Below are positions 31,364 to 36,464 of a stretch of DNA of 36,464 nt, in pieces. Source of the stretch: Streptomyces fuscigenes (GTDB lineage: Bacteria > Actinomycetota > Actinomycetes > Streptomycetales > Streptomycetaceae); assembly GCF_021556455.1 (NCBI RefSeq), contig NZ_JAKGCV010000013.1, positions 1-36,464 on the forward strand, written 5' to 3'. The notes beneath the pieces were generated by a model, which was not told where the DNA came from, did no database searches, and saw nothing but the letters and a program-made list of their open reading frames with translations. How positions within the stretch are numbered: the stretch's first letter is position 1; each line of letters begins with the position of its first letter. The translations under genes were made by a program, and so were the position numbers.

Positions 31364-32077
31364 ATGCCCGACGACCACCAGGATCCCGCGCGCGGCGCGA
31401 GCGGCACGGCCCCTTCGAGCCGCGAGTTCCGCATCGCCGAACTGGCCGAGGCGGCCGGCGTCCCGGTCCGCACCGTGCGCTACTACCGTGAGCGCGGACT
31501 GCTGCCCCCGCCGCGGCGGCAGGGCCGGATCGCCTGGTACGACGAGCACCACCTCGCGCGGCTGCGCACGATCGCCGGCCTCCTGGAGCGGGGGCACAAC
31601 CTCAACGGCATCGCCGACCTCGCGACCGCCCTGGAGCACGGCCGCGGCATCCGCGACGTGCTCGGCATGAACGCGCCGACGGAGGAGACCCCGGTCAGCC
31701 TCTCGCCGGAGGAGATGGCCGACTACTTCGAGGCGGAGGTGACGCCCGGCAACCTGACCGAGGCGCTGGAACTGGGCTACCTCGCCACGGACGGCGACCA
31801 CCTGGTGCACATGAGCCGGCGCCTGCTGGAGGTCTCCTCGACGCTCGTGCACGCGGGCGTCCCGCTGTCCGCCGTGCTCGCGGCGGGCCGCGAGGTGCGC
31901 GCCCACGCCGACGCCCTCGCCGCCCTCTTCACCGGCCTGCTGAGCGAACACGCCCCGGACACCGACCCGGCGGCCCTGCGCCCGCTGGCCCGCAGCGTCG
32001 TGGAGGCCGAACTCTCCCTGGCGCTCGACCACCACCTCGCGCCGGGCAGCGGCGCGGACGCAGGGCCGGCGCGGTAA
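31364..32077 (+). CDS. MerR family transcriptional regulator
   Basis: This 237-residue protein has an N-terminal MerR DNA-binding domain at about residues 21-90 (FRIAELAEAAGVPVRTVRYYRERGLLPPP, shown here only by its blocks AELAEAAGV and RTVRYYRERG). A helical coupling segment and a 130-residue C-terminal domain without the cysteine pattern of metal sensors follow, so an organic ligand is more likely. It is divergent from the monooxygenase operon with 137 bases between starts and is the probable regulator of it. Confidence 0.92.
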   Translation: MPDDHQDPARGASGTAPSSREFRIAELAEAAGVPVRTVRYYRERGLLPPPRRQGRIAWYDEHHLARLRTIAGLLERGHNLNGIADLATALEHGRGIRDVLGMNAPTEETPVSLSPEEMADYFEAEVTPGNLTEALELGYLATDGDHLVHMSRRLLEVSSTLVHAGVPLSAVLAAGREVRAHADALAALFTGLLSEHAPDTDPAALRPLARSVVEAELSLALDHHLAPGSGADAGPAR

Positions 32078-32148
32078 CGGCGGGGCGGCGGCCCGGAGGC
32101 GGGTACAGAGGGCGACGATCCAGGAGCCGCGGCCACGGCACGGGGCAA

Positions 32149-32169
32149 GGGCCACGGGCCACGGGCCAC
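32149..32169. repeat. 7-bp tandem repeat (gggccac)x3
   Basis: Three perfect copies of gggccac lie in the short gap between the convergent MerR and exonuclease genes, within generally ggccacgg-rich DNA. Confidence 0.7.
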
Positions 32170-32238
32170 GGGTCAGGAAAGGGCCCCGCGCGACGGACTA
32201 CCGGCCACCAGTTGCGGCACAGGGGGCAAGGCCACGCC

Positions 32239-33036
32239 CTACGGGCCGTACGTGACCGTCACCGGCGCGTGGTCCGACCAGCGCTCCTCGTGGCTCGGGG
32301 CGCGTTCCACGACCGCCTTCAGCGCGCGGGCCGCGAGGCCCGCCGTCGCCGCGTGGTGGTCGATGCGCCAGCCGGAGTCGTTGTCGAACGCCCGGCCGCG
32401 GTAGGACCACCACGAGTAGGGGCCCTCCTGGTCGGGGTGGAGGGCGCGGACCACGTCGACGTAGCCGGCCTCGTCGTACACCCGCGACAGCCAGGCCCGT
32501 TCCTCGGGCAGGAAGCCGGAGTTCTTGCGGTTGCCGCGCCAGTTCTTGAGGTCGGCCTCGCGGTGCGCGATGTTCCAGTCGCCGCACACCAGCACCTCCC
32601 GGCCGTCCGCCGCCGCCTTCGCACGCAGTTCGCCCAGGTGGGTGAGGAAGGCGTCCATGAAGCGGTACTTCTCGTCCTGGCGGGCGGTGCCCACCTCGCC
32701 GGACGGCAGGTAGAGGCTGGCGACGGTCACGCCGGGCAGGTCGATCTCCGCGTAGCGGCCGCTCGCGTCGAACTCGTCGCTGCCGAAGCCGATCCGCACC
32801 CGGTCCGGCTCACGCCGCGAGTACAGCGAGACGCCCGCCCTGCCCTTGGCCTGCGCCGGTGCGTGCACCGTGTGCCAGCCCTCGGGCGCCCGGACCTCCT
32901 CGGGCAGCTGATGGGGTTCGGCCCGCACCTCCTGGAGGCACAGCACGTCGGCGGAGGTCCCCGCCAGCCAGGGGAGGAAGCCCTTCTTCGCGGCGGCACG
33001 CAGGCCGTTCACATTCACGGAGGTCACGGTGAGCAC
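32239..33036 (-). CDS. xthA: Exodeoxyribonuclease III
   Basis: This 265-residue EEP-superfamily nuclease has the full active-site series: N9 in SVNVNGLRA, the metal-binding glutamate in CLQEVRA, YLPSG with the catalytic tyrosine, GDWNIAH with Asp/Asn, and the terminal SDHAPV with the Asp-His pair. The WRGNRKNSGFLPEERAW block is typical of ExoIII rather than endonucleases of other types. It removes nucleotides from 3' ends and incises abasic sites in base-excision repair. It is a housekeeping gene, apparently monocistronic, lying between accessory and developmental genes. Confidence 0.96.
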   Translation of the reverse strand: MLTVTSVNVNGLRAAAKKGFLPWLAGTSADVLCLQEVRAEPHQLPEEVRAPEGWHTVHAPAQAKGRAGVSLYSRREPDRVRIGFGSDEFDASGRYAEIDLPGVTVASLYLPSGEVGTARQDEKYRFMDAFLTHLGELRAKAAADGREVLVCGDWNIAHREADLKNWRGNRKNSGFLPEERAWLSRVYDEAGYVDVVRALHPDQEGPYSWWSYRGRAFDNDSGWRIDHHAATAGLAARALKAVVERAPSHEERWSDHAPVTVTYGP

Positions 33037-33138
33037 CCCAGCACACTACACACGCACGCCGAAGGCCCGGAGACACCGCACACCGCGGGCCCGGAGACAC
33101 CCCGCACCCCGGACCGGGCAGCCACCGGGCACCGCACG

Positions 33139-33183
33139 CCGGAGGCCCGGCCCCGCGCGGTGTGCGCGGGGCCGGGCCTCCGG
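33139..33183 (-). terminator. Very strong hairpin terminator after rodlin gene 1
   Basis: Two 20-base arms (33139-33158 and 33164-33183) pair perfectly around a five-base loop. The hairpin starts 11 bases after the stop codon of the leftward rodlin. No U-run follows. Confidence 0.9.
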
Positions 33184-33194
33184 TACGTGGGATG

Positions 33195-33602
33195 TCAGTG
33201 GTTGCCGACACCGTTGCCCGACAGGACCGGGATCTGGTCCAGGATGTGCGACAGCGGCTCGTCGCCCTTGGCCTGGGTGGAGTTCTCGGTGCACTGCTGG
33301 TTCTGCGGGTTGGACAGGACGTTGACGTCCTGGACCGCGATCGGCACCAGGCCGACGAGGGAACCGGCGTTGACCTTGGCCGGCAGGCCGACACAGGGCT
33401 TGTTCAGCGAGCCCTGGACCAGGCTCAGCTGGGGGCTCATGTCGCCCATGGTGGCGGAGTTGCCGAAGGCCTGCTGAGCACCGTTGCCGCTGGCCGACAC
33501 CGTGCCCGAGTCGTCGCCCACGGCCATGGCCGGGGCGGCCGAGGCGGCGACGCCACCGGCGATCGAGACGGCGACGGCGGCGGTTGCCCACAGCTTCTTC
33601 AT
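33195..33602 (-). CDS. Rodlin family protein 1 (RdlA/RdlB-like)
   Basis: This 135-residue secreted protein has a signal peptide (KK, a hydrophobic stretch, cleavage near APAMA-VGDD). The mature part is rodlin: SGNGAQQAFGNSAT, QGSLNKPCVGLP, LSNPQNQQCTENSTQAKGDE and IPVLSGNG. Rodlins form the paired-rod layer on aerial hyphae and spores together with chaplins. GGAAAGG lies 7 bases before the ATG. This copy has the most divergent signal peptide of the three (MKKLWATAAVAVSIAGG). A sigma-BldN-like promoter lies 50 bases upstream and a strong hairpin follows the stop. Confidence 0.96.
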   Translation of the reverse strand: MKKLWATAAVAVSIAGGVAASAAPAMAVGDDSGTVSASGNGAQQAFGNSATMGDMSPQLSLVQGSLNKPCVGLPAKVNAGSLVGLVPIAVQDVNVLSNPQNQQCTENSTQAKGDEPLSHILDQIPVLSGNGVGNH

Positions 33603-33651
33603 TTTGGAACCTTTCCGGAAAGTCGGACTCCACGGAAGGAGTCCGATGGGT

Positions 33652-33679
33652 ACAACGCGGCCGTCCGGGGCTGGTTTCG
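33652..33679 (-). promoter_or_regulatory. Sigma-BldN-like promoter of rodlin gene 1
   Basis: On the minus strand, CGAAAC (33674-33679) and CGTTGT (33652-33657) are separated by 16 bases. The recalled BldN consensus is CGTAAC-N16-CGTTGA/T. The -10 box ends 49 bases before the start codon, like the two other rodlin promoters. Confidence 0.7.
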
Positions 33680-33735
33680 CGCCCTCCCTCGAACGGCCCA
33701 CCGCGGCGGGTCACCGCGCTTAGGCAAGGCGGCCT

Positions 33736-33768
33736 GGCCCGCGGCGCGCGGCATCCGCGCCGCGGGCC
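33736..33768 (-). terminator. Hairpin terminator after rodlin gene 2
   Basis: Two perfect 13-base arms (ggcccgcggcgcg and cgcgccgcgggcc) flank a seven-base loop, about 17 bases after the stop codon of the second leftward rodlin. Confidence 0.85.
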
Positions 33769-33785
33769 GGCCGGTCAGCGGACGG

Positions 33786-34196
33786 TCAGCGGTTGCCCGC
33801 GCCGTTGCCGGAGAGCACCGGGATGTCGTCCAGCAGGTGCGACAGCGCCTCGTCGCCCTTGGCCTGCGTCGAGTTCTCGGTGCACTGCTGGTTCTGCGGG
33901 CTCGACAGGACGTTGATGTCCTGGACCGAGATCGGCACCAGGCCGACGAGCGAACCGAGGTTGGCCTTCGCGGGCAGGCCGATGCACGGCTTGTTCAGCG
34001 AGCCCTGGATGAGCGCCATCTGCGGGCTCATGTTGCCGTAGGTCGCGGAGTTGCCGTAGTACTGCGCGGCACCGTTGCCACTGAGCGAGGTGGTGCCGTG
34101 GCTGTCGCCGACGGCCATCGCCTGCGGGGCGAGTGCGGCCGAGGCGCCCACGACGGAGGCGGCGACGGCCGCACCCGCCATAACCTTCTTGATCAC
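33786..34196 (-). CDS. Rodlin family protein 2 (RdlA/RdlB-like)
   Basis: This 136-residue secreted rodlin has signal peptide IKKVMAGAAVAASVVGASA and cleavage near PQAMA-VGDS. The mature blocks are SLSGNGAAQYYGNSATYG, QGSLNKPCIGLPAKAN, LSSPQNQQCTENSTQAKGDE and DDIPVLSGNG. AAGGGG lies 8 bases before the GTG at 34196; an in-frame upstream ATG would spoil the signal peptide. It is divergent from rodlin 3, with which it shares a nearly identical signal peptide, implying recent duplication with inversion. Confidence 0.96.
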   Translation of the reverse strand: MIKKVMAGAAVAASVVGASAALAPQAMAVGDSHGTTSLSGNGAAQYYGNSATYGNMSPQMALIQGSLNKPCIGLPAKANLGSLVGLVPISVQDINVLSSPQNQQCTENSTQAKGDEALSHLLDDIPVLSGNGAGNR

Positions 34197-34244
34197 GATG
34201 AGTCCCCTTCTGATGGATCGCCCCAACTGCCAGGGGCTCACTGA

Positions 34245-34272
34245 GCAACTGCGGACCACGGGTTTAGTTCCG
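34245..34272 (-). promoter_or_regulatory. Sigma-BldN-like promoter of rodlin gene 2
   Basis: On the minus strand, CGGAAC (34267-34272) and AGTTGC (34245-34250) are 16 bases apart. The -35 matches the recalled consensus at five of six positions and the -10 keeps the GTTG core. The -10 ends 48 bases before the start codon. Confidence 0.6.
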
Positions 34273-34336
34273 TGCATTCACCCCAATGGCCCAGCGGTCA
34301 GGGCGCGGCCCGGGGCAAGCCGAACGGGTGAAGAAG

Positions 34337-34364
34337 CGGAACCAAACCGGGAGCCCGCTGTTGG
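34337..34364 (+). promoter_or_regulatory. Sigma-BldN-like promoter of rodlin gene 3
   Basis: CGGAAC (34337-34342) and TGTTGG (34359-34364) are 16 bases apart. The -35 and the first spacer bases (aaacc) are the same as in the divergent rodlin 2 promoter. The -10 ends 46 bases before the GTG start. Confidence 0.6.
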
Positions 34365-34410
34365 TACAGGTCGCACCACTTGCATTCTTGAGAAAAGGAA
34401 AAAGCCAACC

Positions 34411-34824
34411 GTGATCAAGAAGATTATGGCCGGAGCCGCGGTCGCCGCTTCCGTCGTCGGCGCCTCCGCCATGGTGGCGCCCCAGGCGATGGCCGTCGGC
34501 GACAGCCACGGCACCACCTCGGCCAGCGGCAACGGGGCGCAGGACTCGTTCGGCAACGCCGTCACCAAGGGGAACCTGTCCCCGAACGCCACCCTCGTGG
34601 GCGGCTCCCTGAACAAGCTCTGCCTCGGCGTTCCGGTCAAGGTCAACGCCGGTTCCCTGGTGGGCGTCCTCGTGCCCGTCGCGGTGCAGGACATCGACGT
34701 CCTGTCCAACCCGCAGAACCAGCAGTGCGCCGACAACTCCACCCAGGCGAAGGGCGACGAGGACCTGTCGCACATCGCCGACCAGATCCCGGTGCTCTCC
34801 GGCAACGGCGCGCACAACGGCTGA
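34411..34824 (+). CDS. Rodlin family protein 3 (RdlA/RdlB-like)
   Basis: This 137-residue secreted rodlin has signal peptide IKKIMAGAAVAASVVGASA and cleavage near PQAMA-VGDS. The mature part has SASGNGAQDSFGNAVTKG, GGSLNKLCLGVPVKVN, LSNPQNQQCADNSTQAKGDE and DQIPVLSGNG. It differs from the other two in having an additional residue in LVGVLVPVAVQ, KLC in place of KPC, and CADN in place of CTEN, so it is the most derived mature domain. AGAAAAGGAAAAAG precedes the GTG. It reads rightward toward the chaplin genes. Confidence 0.96.
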   Translation: MIKKIMAGAAVAASVVGASAMVAPQAMAVGDSHGTTSASGNGAQDSFGNAVTKGNLSPNATLVGGSLNKLCLGVPVKVNAGSLVGVLVPVAVQDIDVLSNPQNQQCADNSTQAKGDEDLSHIADQIPVLSGNGAHNG

Positions 34825-35135
34825 TCCGTGCGCCGAGGGGCCGGTCCGGGCGGTGCCGCCGCCGGGACCGGCCCTTCGTCTTCCCCTCTTCTTTTCGGCC
34901 CGGGTTTCGGCCCAGGCCCGCCATCTCACCGGCTTTCGGGCGCCGTTCACCGCAGAAACGAATTTGCGGGGCGCGGCATTCGAGTGAACGGGAAAGAAGT
35001 GGTAATGCCGAACAGTTTCCTGCCCACATTCTGATCGTTGAAGTTCCCGCAGCGGCTGCACGGGAACCGCTTTTCGGGACCCACGGACCACGACAGTCGT
35101 GCGAACGCGCTTTCCCCGCTGCGGAAGGGCTCGAA
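34825..35135. other. Intergenic region between rodlin 3 and the short chaplin
   Basis: No gene is apparent. The left third is the rodlin terminator. The right part is less GC-rich than its surroundings and should hold the chaplin promoter. CGTTGA at 35036-35041 equals the recalled sigma-BldN -10 consensus, but no matching -35 lies 16 bases upstream, so it is not called as a promoter. Confidence 0.55.
34836..34876 (+). terminator. Hairpin terminator after rodlin gene 3
   Basis: Arms gggccggtcc (from 34838) and gggaccggccc (34864-34874) pair around a gc-rich middle, 13 bases after the stop. A pyrimidine-rich tract with several T runs follows (ttcgtcttcccctcttctttt in part). Confidence 0.8.
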
Positions 35136-35372
35136 ATGAAGAGCATCAAGACCGCCTCGGTCGTCGCCGGAGTCCTCATGGCGGTCGGCGCCGCCGCCCC
35201 CGCCATGGCCGACGCGGGCGCGGGCGCCCTCGCCGCCGGTTCCCCGGGCGTCCTGTCCGGCAACGTGGTCCAGATCCCGGTCCACGTCCCGATCAACCTG
35301 TGCGGCAACAGCATCGACGTCATCGCGCTGCTGAACCCGGCCTTCGGCAACACCTGCGTCAACGCCGACTGA
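35136..35372 (+). CDS. Short chaplin (single chaplin domain)
   Basis: This 78-residue protein has a signal peptide with cleavage near APAMA-DAGAG and one chaplin domain: GSPGVLSGNVVQIPVH, NLCGNSIDVIALLNPAFGN and a final cysteine in TCVNAD. The two cysteines are the conserved disulfide pair. Short chaplins are secreted, assemble into amyloid-like fibrils and make aerial structures hydrophobic. GGAAGGG lies before the ATG at 35136. Size and architecture match the ChpD-H group of S. coelicolor; which member cannot be assigned. Confidence 0.96.
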   Translation: MKSIKTASVVAGVLMAVGAAAPAMADAGAGALAAGSPGVLSGNVVQIPVHVPINLCGNSIDVIALLNPAFGNTCVNAD

Positions 35373-35514
35373 CGCAGTACCTTCCGCGCCCCCGCGCTCG
35401 GGCCGCCGGTCATCCCCGGCCCCCGCGCGGGGTCCGCGCATCCGGCCGCCAGGTGAGGCGGCCCGGCGACCCGCAACGGTGCCGAACCCCTGTCAGCAGG
35501 AGAGAAAAGACCAG

Positions 35515-36464
35515 ATGCGAGACCTCATCAGCAAAGGGCTGCTCACGGCCGCCGCGGCGACGAGTGTGCTGTCCCTCGGCGGCGGGAACGCCATCGCCTC
35601 GGACGCGCAGGGTGCCGCGGCCGGCTCCCCCGGCGTGCTGTCCGGCAACAACGTGCAGGTTCCCGTGGAGATCCCGGTGAACCTCTGCGGCAACTCGATC
35701 GACGTCGTCGGACTGCTCAACCCCGCGTTCGGCAACCACTGCGCGAACGTGACGGCGCAGCACACGCACCGGCAGTACGAGCAGGCCTCCCGCGACGCGC
35801 TGGGCCGCGCATCGGGACCGTCCGGGGCACGCGCCTCGGCGCCCGGCGACGGGCACCAGGCGGCCCCCGCGCCGCTGCCCGCCCCGGCGCACAAGCCGAT
35901 GCCGCGCCCCGAGGGGACGCCCGCGCACGCCGTGCCGTCCCCGCAGACGCCGATGGGCACGCCCGGGCAGGCCGCCCCGGCCCCCGAGCACGCGGCCGGG
36001 CCCGAGCACCAGGGGCAGTACCACGCGCCCCAGCAGCACCCGGACCAGCAGGGCCAGCAGGGCCGGCAGGAACACCACGGGCACCAGGGCCAGGAGGCCC
36101 AGGCACCGCACCACCGCCCCGGTGGCGCGGACGCCTACGGCCAGGACGCGTACGCCGGTTCCGGCGCACACGCCTCGGGCGTCGCCCAGGGTTCGCCCGG
36201 TGTCCTGTCGGGCAACCTGGCCCAGCTGCCGATCGACATCCCGGTCAACGCCTGCGGCAACTCGATCGACGTCGTCGGACTGCTCAACCCGGCGTTCGGC
36301 AACGACTGCGAGTCGGGGACCGTCCCGGCCCCGCCGCAGCCCCACTCCGAGCCCCCGGCGCCCGAGCCGCCGGCGCCGCACCACGAGGTGCCGCCCGTCC
36401 CGGTCCGGCACCACACGCCGCCGCACGTCCCCGTGCACGCGTACGTCCCGCCGGCGCCGCAGGA
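35515..36464 (+). CDS. Long chaplin with two chaplin domains, 3' end outside window
   Basis: The frame runs open to the window edge (at least 316 residues). After a signal peptide (cleavage near NAIA-SDA) comes chaplin domain 1 at about residues 36-80 (GSPGVLSGNNVQ, NLCGNSIDVVGLLNPAFGN). A Pro/Ala/Gln/His-rich linker of about 140 residues follows, then domain 2 at about 224-266 (GSPGVLSGNLAQ, NACGNSIDVVGLLNPAFGNDC). A Pro/His-rich stretch follows, which in this class should lead to an LPxTG sortase signal beyond the edge. Long chaplins are wall-anchored and hold the fibril layer. AGGAGAGAAAAGA precedes the ATG. The linker is much longer than usual: complete long chaplins are about 210-260 residues. 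Confidence 0.95.
   Translation, partial: MRDLISKGLLTAAAATSVLSLGGGNAIASDAQGAAAGSPGVLSGNNVQVPVEIPVNLCGNSIDVVGLLNPAFGNHCANVTAQHTHRQYEQASRDALGRASGPSGARASAPGDGHQAAPAPLPAPAHKPMPRPEGTPAHAVPSPQTPMGTPGQAAPAPEHAAGPEHQGQYHAPQQHPDQQGQQGRQEHHGHQGQEAQAPHHRPGGADAYGQDAYAGSGAHASGVAQGSPGVLSGNLAQLPIDIPVNACGNSIDVVGLLNPAFGNDCESGTVPAPPQPHSEPPAPEPPAPHHEVPPVPVRHHTPPHVPVHAYVPPAPQ

Noticed and set aside
35036-35041. CGTTGA as a sigma-BldN -10 for the short chaplin
   Set aside because: No CGTAAC-like box lies 16 bases upstream, and it is about 95 bases from the start codon, unlike the rodlin promoters.
35410-36438. A 342-residue minus-strand frame opposite the long chaplin
   Set aside because: It mirrors the chaplin coding strand, and the plus strand has a signal peptide and two canonical chaplin domains.
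1-36464. tRNA genes, rRNA, transposons or integrases
   Set aside because: None was recognised by reading both strands; the repeats present lack terminal inverted repeats with a transposase between them.

Overview
The window looks like Streptomyces chromosome. Base composition is strongly GC-rich with G/C in third codon positions, and it carries actinomycete developmental genes: an SsgA-like protein, three rodlins and two chaplins. The rest is a dense set of catabolic operons with dedicated regulators. No tRNA, rRNA, CRISPR array, transposase or phage gene was seen.

Left part (1-15.3 kb). A CoA-transferase cut by the window edge and a small DUF2568-type membrane protein precede an XdhC-type maturation factor and a GntR/FCD regulator. 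A ten-gene leftward cluster runs from 15303 down to 4336: ABC ATPase, permease, substrate-binding lipoprotein, UbiD-type decarboxylase, a second GntR/FCD regulator, the three subunits of a molybdenum hydroxylase (2Fe-2S, MoCo and FAD), an alpha/beta hydrolase and an ACMSD-like amidohydrolase. Most junctions are 4-5 base stop/start overlaps. This reads as a pathway that imports an aromatic or heteroaromatic carboxylate, decarboxylates it, hydroxylates it and hydrolyses or decarboxylates the products. The substrate cannot be named from sequence. Two copies of the palindrome AAGTGTCGACACT(T/A) lie upstream of the transporter.

Middle (15.3-22.4 kb). A repeat-rich gap of about 930 bp is followed by an SDR dehydrogenase and a serine beta-lactamase-like hydrolase (leftward). 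Divergent from these is a three-gene operon joined by 4-base overlaps: a Rieske oxygenase, a small CxC protein of unknown function, and a phthalate dioxygenase reductase/VanB-like reductase. An IclR regulator closes the group.

Right-middle (22.4-33.0 kb). An SsgA-like protein precedes a 1311-residue tricorn protease homologue with two low-complexity insertions. Then come a small charged protein whose end lies inside a 24-bp tandem array, and a translationally coupled operon of Baeyer-Villiger-type monooxygenase, alpha/beta hydrolase and SDR. A MerR regulator is divergent from that operon, with a perfect 22-bp inverted repeat between them. Exodeoxyribonuclease III follows.

Right end (33.1-36.5 kb). 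Three rodlin genes (two leftward, one rightward) each have a promoter-like pair resembling the sigma-BldN consensus with exactly 16 bp between boxes, and each has a strong hairpin after its stop. A short chaplin and a long two-domain chaplin (cut by the window end) follow. This is the aerial-hypha surface-layer locus.
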